From Chthoniobacterales bacterium (lineage in GTDB: Bacteria; Verrucomicrobiota; Verrucomicrobiia; Chthoniobacterales; UBA10450), in assembly GCA_025929155.1 (NCBI GenBank), contig JAICMR010000001.1:1-64000 (forward strand): DNA of 64,000 bases. Direction: 5' to 3'. Both the position numbers and the translations under genes were made by a program. Shown piece by piece: positions 1-9,639 of this stretch. The notes beneath the pieces were generated by a model. It was given only the letters and a program-made list of their open reading frames with translations, searched no databases and was not told the origin of the DNA. How positions within the stretch are numbered: the first letter of the stretch is position 1; each line of letters begins with the position of its first letter.

Positions 1-2
1 AC

Positions 3-482
3 GATCTGCGGGCGAGTTTTGAAGAGATCCGCGCGGCGATGCAGAAGCGCAACGCTGTTTCGCCTCAAACAAACCATCCGCCGATCCGCTCGAGCCATGG
101 AGCGACCTGTTGGACCGTGAAGATCAATTCAATGATCGGTTAGATGAAATTCGCCGGATCGGCGCGGAATCGATTTCGGCCGGCGATCGCGGAGTCTGGG
201 ATGACCTTTGCGAGAAAATCTCGCGCACGATCGAAGCGCATGTCCTCGCAGAAGGCCGACGCACTGACGAGGGAAATCGCGCAGCGCCTCCCGAAAGACG
301 CGGATGCCGCAGAGGCAAAGAAATACGCGGCGCAGTAGCGCGAGGCGGCGGCAGAATTCGAGCAGGAAAAGGAAACGTTTGGCGGCGTCTGGGGGATTTT
401 GAAATCGTTGATGCTGATTCAGCCAACGCTCCCTGAACAGCGGGTGCGCGACCAAAAGCGGCAGAGATTGCAACGGCCTGCG
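3..482 (+). pseudogene. Possible decayed protein-coding remnant (unknown family)
   Basis: Protein-like segments occur in two frames: DLRASFEEIRAAMQKRN, then DREDQFNDRLDEIRRIGAESISAGDRGVWDDLCEKISRTIEAHVLAE, then ADALTREIAQRLPKDADAAEAKKYAAQ-stop-REAAAEFEQEKETFGGVWGIL. This looks like successive frameshifts plus a stop. Cut by the window edge. Confidence 0.35.
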
Positions 483-504
483 GTTTAAATTCCTGGCGAA
501 TTGG

Positions 505-990
505 TTATTTCGCTTGTCGCAGCAATTGCTCCAAATCGAGCGGTTCGGTGAACATGGCGAGATCGCCGTTCGCTTCGCGCGGCCACTGTTCCCTCGGTCG
601 ATCCCAGTAAAGCTCCACGCCGTTGTTATCGGGATCGCGAAGATAGATCGCCTCGCTGACGCCATGATCTGAAGCACCGTCCAGCCGGATGCCCGCGCGC
701 AGCACGCGCCGAAGCGCGTCGGCAAGTTCCGCCCGCGTGGGATAAACGATGGCGAGATGATACAAACCGGTAGAACCAGGCGGCGGATGCGAGCCACCTT
801 CGCTCTCCCAAGTGTTCAGGCCGATATGGTGGTGGTAGCCGCCCGCCGATAAAAACGCGCCCTGATCGCCGTAACGTTGAGTCAGCTCAAACCCGAGAAC
901 ATCGCGATAAAATTTCAGCGCGCGATCAAGATCAGAAACCTTCAGATGCACGTGCCCAAGCCGCACATCAGGATGAATTTTGTCAGCCAT
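505..990 (-). CDS. VOC family (glyoxalase/dioxygenase-like) protein
   Basis: GHVHLKVSDLDRALKFYRDVLGFELTQRYGDQGAFLSAGGYHHHIGLNTWES and AIYLRDPDNNGVELYWDRP are typical VOC motifs. Confidence 0.9.
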   Translation of the reverse strand: MADKIHPDVRLGHVHLKVSDLDRALKFYRDVLGFELTQRYGDQGAFLSAGGYHHHIGLNTWESEGGSHPPPGSTGLYHLAIVYPTRAELADALRRVLRAGIRLDGASDHGVSEAIYLRDPDNNGVELYWDRPREQWPREANGDLAMFTEPLDLEQLLRQAK

Positions 991-1149
991 CTATTTCATT
1001 ATCGCGCGTCAGCGGCGTCTCCTTCTGGATTTCTTGCGGGAAGATTACGATTTCCAGCGATTGGCATCAAAGGTCAGGCCCCTGCGCCTCGACCTTGCCC
1101 TGATTCATTGTTTAGATAGCCCGGTACCGCAACGAGTGGGCGACTTCCG

Positions 1150-2925
1150 TCACTGTACTGTCAAGGTCAGATCGTTTCCGTCGCCGCCTTCGTAACTCAC
1201 CTTTAGCTGGTTTCTTCCCACGTTCAGGATACTGCCATCGGCAAGGTTGGCGAAGGTGCCGCTGATCGGATCGGGGGAGGTGTTGTTGATGAGCATGAAA
1301 ACCAGGCCGGAGGTGAGCCGCTTGCGTCCGATCGCCTGGAGCGTGAATTGCGCGCCTGAGTTGATCGTGATGCCATTGGCGACGACGCTGTCGGTCTGGG
1401 CCTGTTGTGTCAGGAGTCGTTCCTGCAAGCTGCCGTCGGCATTAAAAGTGAGGCTGCTTTGGATAGTAAGCGTGTCCGGATTCTTTGCGTTTAAGCCCGG
1501 AGCGAGGAGCGCGCCCGAGCCGCTCCCGCTCCCAATCGTAGTCGCGCCCGCGATCATGCCCGAGCCGGTCAGATTGCCTGCGTTTACCTGCACCGCGCCA
1601 GCGCCGCTGCCCGAGCCGGTGGTGTTGGCAATGGTCAGTCGGCCGGCGTTCACGGTTGTGCCGCCCGTGTAGGTGTTGGCGCCGCTTAGGGTGAGCATGC
1701 CGCTGCCGGTCTTGACGAGCTTGCCGCCGGTCTTGCCGCTTAGTCCGCCATCCTGGAGCACGCCGGAAAAGAGGGTGTTGTGATTGTTGCTCCCAATCGT
1801 GAGCGTGCGGGCGCCCAGGAAAACCTGGCCGCTGCCTTCGAGCGAACCGATCCCGATCGTCGGAAGCGTATTCTTGCTGATGTCGATCTGCCCGTTCTCG
1901 AAAACTTTGAAGGTCGCGGTGCCGCCGTTGCTTTTGGAATAGAAGACGACGGAGGCGCCATTGCCGCCGTTAGTTCCACCGTTGAGGGTTATTTGTGCGG
2001 CTCCAGCCGTGCTTTCATCAAAGAGATTCATGATCGCACCGGCGGTGCCGACGGCACTACCACCATTGAGAGTGATACGCGAGTTGGCGGCAGTCGAGCC
2101 GCCGATGAAGTCAGCATGGGTTTGAGACTCGGTGGTAGAAGCTGCGCCCGCCACCGTGATGCGTGCATGGTCGGCGGTCGCCACCTCGGTAAAAACGACT
2201 TCTCCTCCCGCGCTGGAATTGATCACGGCATTGCCGGCGGTGGCGTTGGTGCCGAAAGCCGCATCTCCCGCCCCGTACATACCTCCAGTGACGGTGAAGA
2301 CAGCATTGGCGGCGGTAGCGCGATCGAGGAAATCGACATTCCCAGCGGTTGACACAATGAAGGTGGCCTCAGCCGCCGAGCTGTCATCAAAGAAGAGGAC
2401 ATCCCCTCCGCTCACTCCGGGATCGTTAGTCACGAGGAATGTGGCCTGGGCCGCGTTGGAGAAATCATTAAAGGAAACGAGATTGCCTGCCGTAGCAAAG
2501 ACGGTATTCGTTCCTGCCGCCGCTCCTTGAAAGAAGTAAAAGCCGCCGCCAAATCCGCCGTTGCGAACACAGGTAAAGGTCTGGATCCTGCCGGAGGAAT
2601 TTTCAACGCCTGTACCGAAGAGAGAGAGAACAGTGGCAGGTTCGGATGTGATGGTGAAGGCATCGCTGTCGGGCGGGAACTTTAGTGCCGAGACGTTAAT
2701 GAACGCGGAAAGCGTAACGTTAGTAATTGTGGACTGCTCAAAAGTCGCAGTATCCGTATCCGTATTTGGAACAGTTTGCGGGACCCAATTCTGAGCCGTG
2801 CTCCAGTCATCGCTGAGCGGAGCAACGGACCAGGTTGCCGAAGCTGGGAAACAGCGTTGCTGCGCTGCCACCAAAAGCAGCGCAGCAATGCCGGAGATAG
2901 CCAGGTGAGTAGCGGAGTTGTTCAT
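1150..2925 (-). CDS. Autotransporter-associated beta-strand repeat protein, secreted
   Basis: N-terminal signal-like segment. C-terminal GKLVKTGSGMLTLSGANTYTGGTTVNAGRL is the classic PATR motif. Internal STAxxAxITLNGG-type repeats. Confidence 0.85.
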   Translation of the reverse strand: MNNSATHLAISGIAALLLVAAQQRCFPASATWSVAPLSDDWSTAQNWVPQTVPNTDTDTATFEQSTITNVTLSAFINVSALKFPPDSDAFTITSEPATVLSLFGTGVENSSGRIQTFTCVRNGGFGGGFYFFQGAAAGTNTVFATAGNLVSFNDFSNAAQATFLVTNDPGVSGGDVLFFDDSSAAEATFIVSTAGNVDFLDRATAANAVFTVTGGMYGAGDAAFGTNATAGNAVINSSAGGEVVFTEVATADHARITVAGAASTTESQTHADFIGGSTAANSRITLNGGSAVGTAGAIMNLFDESTAGAAQITLNGGTNGGNGASVVFYSKSNGGTATFKVFENGQIDISKNTLPTIGIGSLEGSGQVFLGARTLTIGSNNHNTLFSGVLQDGGLSGKTGGKLVKTGSGMLTLSGANTYTGGTTVNAGRLTIANTTGSGSGAGAVQVNAGNLTGSGMIAGATTIGSGSGSGALLAPGLNAKNPDTLTIQSSLTFNADGSLQERLLTQQAQTDSVVANGITINSGAQFTLQAIGRKRLTSGLVFMLINNTSPDPISGTFANLADGSILNVGRNQLKVSYEGGDGNDLTLTVQ

Positions 2926-2974
2926 GAACTTCTCCTGACTAGCTCCGGTGCTGGTTGAAGAAATTGATGACGTC

Positions 2975-3968
2975 TTAGCTGACGTAGTTGCCAGTCTCCT
3001 CGTTTAGGGTATGCCAGTAGTTGAATGCATGCAGATTCCCGTCATTTACCTTATACTTTATAACGTCCGCGTGGCCGTTTAGAGCACCAAACATTTCCTC
3101 TGCCTGCTGATGAGGGACGGGATCTTGCCAGGTGTAGAAGAGCCGGATTGCTGGGATGTTGGTTGCACCCGCTACCTTTGAGATCGGGGAGACCGAATAC
3201 TGGAAGTCTTTATCTCCACCGGTATTACTGGTCGTGTTGGTATAGTTCTTGATGTCGTCTTCGAACTTGAGCAGGTTGTTCTGGTTGTCGCCCACCCAGG
3301 AAGAGATCCGTCGGCCCGGAGAGACTCGCAACCGCCCGAATCACTCCCGCTGGCAGCGGCCATTGGGGGACAGTGGAGGCCGCGTCGAGCGCGCACCAAA
3401 GCGCGTGGCATCCACCAGCAGACCCACCGACAAGGAAAATCTGACCGTTACACTGGCTGTCATAGTAAGCGGCCAGGATCTGCTGCTTCACATCGTTGGT
3501 CTGTTCCGGCGGACGCCCGTCGGCGGGGTTGGCGTGAGTTGGGTCCTGATTGAGAATGAAACCCGGCGGGGCGAGCCGGTGGTCAATCGAAAACACAAGA
3601 AAGCCCGCAGCGGCTAAGTCACGATCCGCCCAGCGCTGGCTCGGACCGCCGTAGTAGTCGCCCTGCTTGAAAACGCTCGGGAGAATTGTAATCGCCACTG
3701 GCCACGGCCCGGTGCCGTAGTGGCTCGGAGGCGGCTTGATTCGAATACGCTGCAAGGTCGAAGGATCGCTCGAATACGCTGAAGGCTGGTACGCTGGGTC
3801 GAGTGTCTCCGGCGGAGGGATTACATCCGGCTCCTCAGGCGGCGGCGGGTCGGCTAAGGCGAAGCGGCTGCGGAAGAGCAGACCAGACGCTGCGAGAGTT
3901 AAAAGAAAGCGCCGTCTGCTTGTCAGACCAAGCGAAGTTCTGGTTTCTGGCAAGGGTTTCTTGCTCAT
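2975..3968 (-). pseudogene. Tat-exported alpha/beta hydrolase (esterase-like), interrupted by a frameshift
   Basis: N-terminal part in ORF 3225..4076 (TSRRRFLLTLAASGLL Tat signal; VFSIDHRLAPPG; GGSAGG nucleophile-elbow-like). C-terminal part in another frame, ORF 2975..3331 (SSWVGDNQNNLLKFEDDIKNYTN...VKYKVNDGNLHAFNYWHTL). Frame break near 3300. Confidence 0.65.
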
Positions 3969-4397
3969 CGCTGGATGATGAAAGAAACTCACGGATCGTG
4001 TAAAGAGAAAAACCGCAATCGACCCACTTCTACCGGGCGCTAATGCCGGTTGTGTGAACAAAAAAGAAGGCTGCACAAATTGACGGCCCTAAACTGGCCT
4101 CGCTCATCTTCCTCGGTCTGACGAGCCGATGATTACCACCTTCTTCAGGGCTCGCTTCCGCAGCGATTGCCAAGCTTCCGCGATCCAGAGGTGAAAAGAA
4201 TGGCGTTGGGCAATGGATTGCGTGGACCTTGTTCTCGAAACTGCAGGGGACGGGTTCGAGCGGACCCTTGCGATAGGCTCGAATACCGCCCCCGCTCACG
4301 TCCTTTCCACGACTTGTGGCAATCCTACCCCCCTTCGTTGCCGTCGAAAATCCGCAAGCCTTTGGGAACCGAGCGTGTGCGCGAGGTTCGAGCGGCT

Positions 4398-6335
4398 TTA
4401 CAAATGCGAGATGACTTTCGGGGGAAACGCAGCCCTTAACGCGTTCAGCACCGCGAGGACATCGATGATCTCCTGCGCGAGCGCGCCTTCGACTGGCGTG
4501 AGATAACCCGCGGCCGCGAACCCCATTCCAGCGATGCTCAGGAGCATCCCGCCAACCGCGCTTTGCAGCGCGATCGAACGCATGCGACGGCTGATGTGCA
4601 TGAACTCGTCCACTTTCTTGAGCGAGTTATCGAGGACGACGACGCCAGCGGCTTCCGTGGTCACGTCGCTGTTCTGTCCCATCGCCATGCCGACTGTCGC
4701 CGCCATCATGGCTGGCGCGTCGTTAATCCCATCGCCGACGTAGAGTGTTTTGGCCGCAGCGGTTTCCTCGCGGACGATGGCGAGTTTCTCTTCCGGATTT
4801 TTCTGCGCGTAAACGTCTTTGATGCCCACCTGTTCGGCCAGGTAGCCAACTTCTGAAGCGCGATCTCCCGATAGAATCATCACCCGCTGAAACTGATGCT
4901 CGGGGCCGAGATGGCTGACGAAAGATCGACTGTCCGCACGAGGCGCATCACGAAACCGGAAGGTCGCGGCATAACGATGATCAATCGCCACCACGCACTC
5001 CAATCCGCCCCCGGTGGGTGGAAGCTGATCAGCGCCGGGGACACCTTGCGCGAGGAGTTTCTTACGGCTCGTGACCTCCAATTGATGACCGGCAACAGTT
5101 CCGCGCAATCCATGGCCGGGCGGTTCAATGACTTCCGTGACTTCCAACAGCTGGAGCCCTTGTTCCTCCGCCGCCGCGAGGATCGCGCCCGAGAGCGGAT
5201 GTTTCGAGTAACGCTCCAGGCTCGCGACGAACGTCAGTACTTCCTTTTGCGCGAAGCCGGGAGCGATCAGTTGTTCCGTCAACTTCGGCTCACCATAGGT
5301 GAGCGTGCCTGTCTTATCGAAAATCGCGGTGCGACATTCGGTGATCTGTTCAAGCACGACCGGGCTCTTGACGATGATCGCCCGGCGCGCGCAAAGCGAA
5401 ATGGAGCCAATGATGGCGACCGGGATCGCGATCAGCAACGGACACGGCGTGGCGATCACGAGCACGGCGAGAAAACGAACCGCTTCCCCGCTCACTGCCC
5501 AGGCGCCGATCGCGACCGCGACCGCGACCGGCGTGTAGATCGCGCCGAGCTGGTCGCCGAGCCGCCGAAGTTGTGGGCGCTTCTCCTCGGATTCGCGCAT
5601 CACTTCCATGATCTTGGCGTAGCGCGAATCGCGGGCGCGCTTGGTCGCTCGAATCGTTAACGCCGCCGCGCCATTGATGGCGCCGGAGATGACCGCGGAG
5701 CCCGCAGTCTTGGTTATCTCAAAAGGCTCGCCGGTGAGATAGGATTCATCCATTACGCCGTGACCTTCGAGAACAACGCCATCCACCGGAGAAATTTCGT
5801 GCGGATAGATAACGATGGCATCGCCGACCTCGATCTGATCGAGCGCGACATCCGCAATTCCGGAATCGCTTTTTCGATGGGCGACTGAGGGGATTCGTTT
5901 CGCGAGCGCGGCGAGCACCGAAGAGGCGCTCTTCAACGCGTAATTTTCCAGCGCTTCGCCTCCTGACAGCATCAGGACCACGATCGCGCCCGCGAGGTAT
6001 TCGCCGAGCAGGACCGAGGTCACAATGGAAATGCCGGCGAGCAGATCCGAGCCGAACTCGCGACGCAAAAGCTTCCTCAGTAGCTCATAAACAAGCGGAA
6101 TGCCGCCAAGCGCTAGGACCGCGAACAAGGGTGCTTCCGCCGTGAACGCATTCGTACGAAAACCGAAGCGCAGAAGCAGATGCAGGAGGATTCCGGCCAG
6201 CGCGAAAACGGCAATGAAAGTAGTCCGGTAGCGCGTGATTTCAGGGGATTCCCAAAATCTGCGGCGCGGCGGTTGATGCCGCGTCTTCGGTTCGGTCGCG
6301 GTCACCTTCGCCTCAGTCAATGGTGAGGCCGGCAT
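4398..6335 (-). CDS. Heavy-metal-translocating P1B-type ATPase (TPC-motif type)
   Basis: DKTGTLTYG phosphorylation motif, [14 protein letters not shown] in a transmembrane helix, [10 protein letters not shown] hinge, GEPFEI. No N-terminal HMA domain seen. Confidence 0.92.
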   Translation of the reverse strand: MPASPLTEAKVTATEPKTRHQPPRRRFWESPEITRYRTTFIAVFALAGILLHLLLRFGFRTNAFTAEAPLFAVLALGGIPLVYELLRKLLRREFGSDLLAGISIVTSVLLGEYLAGAIVVLMLSGGEALENYALKSASSVLAALAKRIPSVAHRKSDSGIADVALDQIEVGDAIVIYPHEISPVDGVVLEGHGVMDESYLTGEPFEITKTAGSAVISGAINGAAALTIRATKRARDSRYAKIMEVMRESEEKRPQLRRLGDQLGAIYTPVAVAVAIGAWAVSGEAVRFLAVLVIATPCPLLIAIPVAIIGSISLCARRAIIVKSPVVLEQITECRTAIFDKTGTLTYGEPKLTEQLIAPGFAQKEVLTFVASLERYSKHPLSGAILAAAEEQGLQLLEVTEVIEPPGHGLRGTVAGHQLEVTSRKKLLAQGVPGADQLPPTGGGLECVVAIDHRYAATFRFRDAPRADSRSFVSHLGPEHQFQRVMILSGDRASEVGYLAEQVGIKDVYAQKNPEEKLAIVREETAAAKTLYVGDGINDAPAMMAATVGMAMGQNSDVTTEAAGVVVLDNSLKKVDEFMHISRRMRSIALQSAVGGMLLSIAGMGFAAAGYLTPVEGALAQEIIDVLAVLNALRAAFPPKVISHL

Positions 6336-6347
6336 GATGACTGAAAG

Positions 6348-7004
6348 CTATTTCTCCGTCTCGTGTTTATGCTGATCAACCCCGGCAGCAGGAGATTCAG
6401 CTTCGGGGTAGTGGCCATGCGCGGCGCTGATTGTCGATTCGTAGAGGCCTTCGACGTAGTGGATGTATTCCACGTAGCTTTTCACAAACGCGCGCCCCGC
6501 TGCCAAATCGTCCGCGTCGAATTTCTTCTTTGCCGTGGCTTCTTTGAAATGATCCCGCAAACCGTGCTCCATTTTTTCCGAAAGGAGTTGGAGCACAGGG
6601 TCGACGTTGCCGGACTCGAGCGCCTTGTCGCCTGCGGGAATGGCGGGGCCAAGATCGCGGCCAGCGGGTTTAAGGCCGGTGTAAGGTGCGCCTTCCCGCA
6701 TCCGATGGACGCGCACAAGCGTTTCGAAGAAATAGCGGTCAGCCAGCTCGAGCGCCTCTGGATTGAGCTTGCGCACCGCGAGCGTTTTTTCGAAGGCCTC
6801 TTTGATTTCGGGCTCGTCTTCCTTCTGCACCCAAATCAGCACGAGGTTGACGTTGTTTTCGCTCAGCGCTTTTTCCGCCGCCTTGACGACCGGACCGTCC
6901 AGCCCGTCGCAATGCGCGTCGGCGCTCTGCAGGATCAGAAACGCCGCGGCCCCGAAGGTTGCCAGAGTCGTTAACGGGATTTTCAGCGTTCTATTTCTCA
7001 TCAT
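6348..7004 (-). CDS. DUF6448-like exported protein
   Basis: Signal peptide then AHCDGLDGPVVKAAEKALSENNVNLVLIWVQKEDEPEIKEAFEKTLAVRKL. Start placed at the internal ATG at 7004. Confidence 0.7.
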   Translation of the reverse strand: MMRNRTLKIPLTTLATFGAAAFLILQSADAHCDGLDGPVVKAAEKALSENNVNLVLIWVQKEDEPEIKEAFEKTLAVRKLNPEALELADRYFFETLVRVHRMREGAPYTGLKPAGRDLGPAIPAGDKALESGNVDPVLQLLSEKMEHGLRDHFKEATAKKKFDADDLAAGRAFVKSYVEYIHYVEGLYESTISAAHGHYPEAESPAAGVDQHKHETEK

Positions 7005-7120
7005 GCTTGCGCGGGTTCGGGTTTTGTATCGCCACCAACGTCGCCAGCGCCGAGGCAACCGTCTTGATTCAGGTCAAGAATCATCGGCTTTGCCGGCGAG
7101 CCTTCTCGCGCAGCCGGTGT

Positions 7121-8475
7121 TCACGTCCCCCCGGTCATCCAAACCCAGTCCCGAATCTCCGGGGGATCTTCGAAATGTTCGTGCGCGTAAGCGGAGGCGG
7201 ATTCGAGTGCGGCCCGGCAACCCTGGATTAATACAGTCGTCGGAATATCGGAACGGTTCGCGCGATGCAGCGCAGCGATCGTCTCATTCAACGCCACCAT
7301 TTGGAAGGGCGTGGTCGTAGTGCCCTGTTCGTTGAAGCCGCGCACGTGGAAACGGTCAGCCCGCGGGCGACCGTGCACGATCGCGTGCAGGGCCCGTTGA
7401 TAACCGTGGAAAGCAAAGATGATCGGCTTGTCCGCGGTGAAAAGCTCAAAGAACTGCGGTTCGCTCATTCCATGCGGATGGACTTCAGGAGGGAAGAGCG
7501 CCATCAGATCGACCACGTTAACAACCCGCACACGAAGATCGGGCGCATGCTGACGCAACCACCACGCGGCGGCGACAATTTCCTGAGTAACAACATCGCC
7601 CGCGGACGCGAGCACTACATCCGGCTCAGCGTCGTCGCAGTTGCTCGCCCATTCCCAAATCGATGCGCCGCGCGCAATGCACCTTTGCGGACTCAAGATC
7701 GAGCCACTGGAGTTGCGGCTGTTTGTCGATCACGATCAGGTTCACGTAGTTGCGGCTGCGCAGGCAGTGGTCGGCGACCGATAAGAGACAGTTCGCGTCC
7801 GGCGGCAGATAGATGCGGGCAACGGTCCCGCGTTTTGACAAAAGCACGTCGATCAGGCCGGGGCCTTGATGACTGAAGCCGTTGTGATCGTTGCGCCAGC
7901 AGGTGGAAGTCAGGAGCAGATTTAAGGACGCGATCGGCGCGCGCCACTCCAAACGACGCGCTTCTTCGAGCCATTCGTGTGTTGCACCGTCATCGATGCG
8001 GAGACCATGGCGAAGGCTTCGTAGGTGACGTCGAGGCCGTGGCGTCCCGTGAGCAGATAACCTTCGAGCCAGCCTTCGCAGAGATGCTCGCTCAGAACTT
8101 CCATGACGCGGCCTTCGGCGCTGACGTGATCATCGACGCTGATCGTGCGCCCGCTGAAGCACCGATTCTCAACCGCGAAGACATCGCCCAGACGGTTGAA
8201 GTTTGTTTCGTCCGGGCAGGTAATGCGGAAGTTCGCTTCTGCTTTGTTCAATATGAACACGTCGCTGAGCATTTTGCCGAACTGCCGAGTTGATTCGTGG
8301 CGTTCCGTAGCGGGCGCATCTACGGGCACCGCATACTTCGCGTAGTCCGGAAGGTTGAGCGGCTTCAATAACGTTCCGCCGTTGGCGTGAGGATTCGCGC
8401 CCATTCGGCGATTTCCCTTCGGCGCGTGACTCGCCAAGTCTTCGATCAAGCGACCATTCTCGTCGAGGTGACGCG
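7121..8475 (-). pseudogene. Phosphoketolase (Xfp) remnant: C-terminal part only, at least two frameshifts
   Basis: APKGNRRMGANPHANGGTLLKPLNLPDYAKYAVPV...LGKMLSDVFILN (ORF 7922..8680), [41 protein letters not shown] (ORF 7626..7952), [14 protein letters not shown]...VRVVNVVDLMALFPPEVHPHG (ORF 7121..7696). Successive frames, colinear with one Xfp protein. Confidence 0.8.
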
Positions 8476-8741
8476 ACGACGTGGCGGGCATCACCAGATC
8501 TTCATCGGTCGAGATGACTTGGACAACAACGCGGCTGCCCTCAGCCGAGATGACGGCTTCGTGAGCGGCGTTGCGTTTTCCATCGAACTGTAGGCCGAGA
8601 TATTCGAGACCGCGGCAAATCTTCTCCCGCACAGGAGCTGCATGTTCGCCGACGCCGCCGGTGAAAACGATCGTTTCCACGCCGCCGAGCGCAGCGCGAG
8701 CTTGAGACTGGAAGAGTCGGCGTTGATCGTCAGCAGCGACA
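8475..8741 (-). pseudogene. Acetate kinase (AckA) remnant with large internal deletion
   Basis: N-terminus MSLLTINADSSSLKL is followed after about 40 bp, in another frame, by the C-terminal part ARAALGGVETIVFTGGVGEHAAPVREKICRGLEYLGLQFD...SRVVVQVISTDEDL. The latter is joined in frame to Xfp sequence. Confidence 0.8.
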
Positions 8742-8910
8742 TCGCGTCCAGTCGAGGATCTCCTTTTGCGTCCGGTATGATCGTCGTCATCGACTTGAAG
8801 TATGATTGCCGCCTAAAGCTTGCTCCGGTTTACTTGGGAACTCTGTCAGCAAAGTCTCGGAACCGAGTGCCGTAGCCTTCGTAAGTTCAGAACAACCCGC
8901 AGCCGCTCCT

Positions 8911-9630
8911 TTAACCCGACAACTTTGGCGGCGGATTCGGTTTGTCGTCCTGGTTGGAACTCGGGATGCCAACGCGGGTTTCGCCCTCGCGATCCTTCGC
9001 CCCGGCCGCCGGGCGGCGCGCGTCTTCGTCCCAACGCGCGGTCGGAAGTTGCCAGCCACGGCGGATGGCAATGAAGCGCAGTCCGAAACAAAGGATCAGG
9101 CCGGCGCCGGTGACAAAGGCAAAAGGAAGCTTCAGGAGAGTTCCGCTGACCACCACCGCGGCGCCAGCGAGAGCCGCGACGGCGTAAAGATCGGCCCGCA
9201 GCACCGTCGGAATTTCGCTCACGAGAATGTCTCGGACCATGCCGCCACCGATGCCGGTGAGCGCTCCGAGCAGAACCGCGGCGACCGGCGGAGCGCCGTA
9301 TTGACAAGCTTTCAACGAGCCCGAAACGGCGAAAAAGGCGAGGCCCGCACCGTCAAAGATCAGCAAAGGCGTCCCGAGCTTTCGGGGCGTCCAATAAAAA
9401 ACAACCAGTCCGGCGAGAGCCGAAGTCGCGACATAGCGCAAGTCGGCGATTGCCGCCGGCGGGATCGCTCCGATGAGTAGATCACGTCCCATGCCGCCGC
9501 AGGTCGCCGCCGCAAACGAGACAACAAGAACGCCAAAAATATCGAGGCGATGCCTGATCGCAGCCATCGCTCCACTGAGCGCGAAGACGAACGTGCCGGC
9601 CAGATCGAGGACCAGCACCAGAGTTTTCAT
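8911..9630 (-). CDS. Trimeric intracellular cation (TRIC)/UPF0126 channel family membrane protein
   Basis: DLAGTFVFALSGAMAAIRHRLDIFGVLVVSFAAATCGGMGRDLLIG and the repeated half GGMVRDILVSEIP. Confidence 0.9.
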   Translation of the reverse strand: MKTLVLVLDLAGTFVFALSGAMAAIRHRLDIFGVLVVSFAAATCGGMGRDLLIGAIPPAAIADLRYVATSALAGLVVFYWTPRKLGTPLLIFDGAGLAFFAVSGSLKACQYGAPPVAAVLLGALTGIGGGMVRDILVSEIPTVLRADLYAVAALAGAAVVVSGTLLKLPFAFVTGAGLILCFGLRFIAIRRGWQLPTARWDEDARRPAAGAKDREGETRVGIPSSNQDDKPNPPPKLSG

Positions 9631-9639
9631 AGCTGTTTC

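Noticed and set aside
4200-4397. tRNA-like ggttcgag/ttcgaata segments in the gap upstream of the metal ATPase 3' end
   Set aside because: Could not form a cloverleaf or matching T-stem by eye; no tRNA supported.
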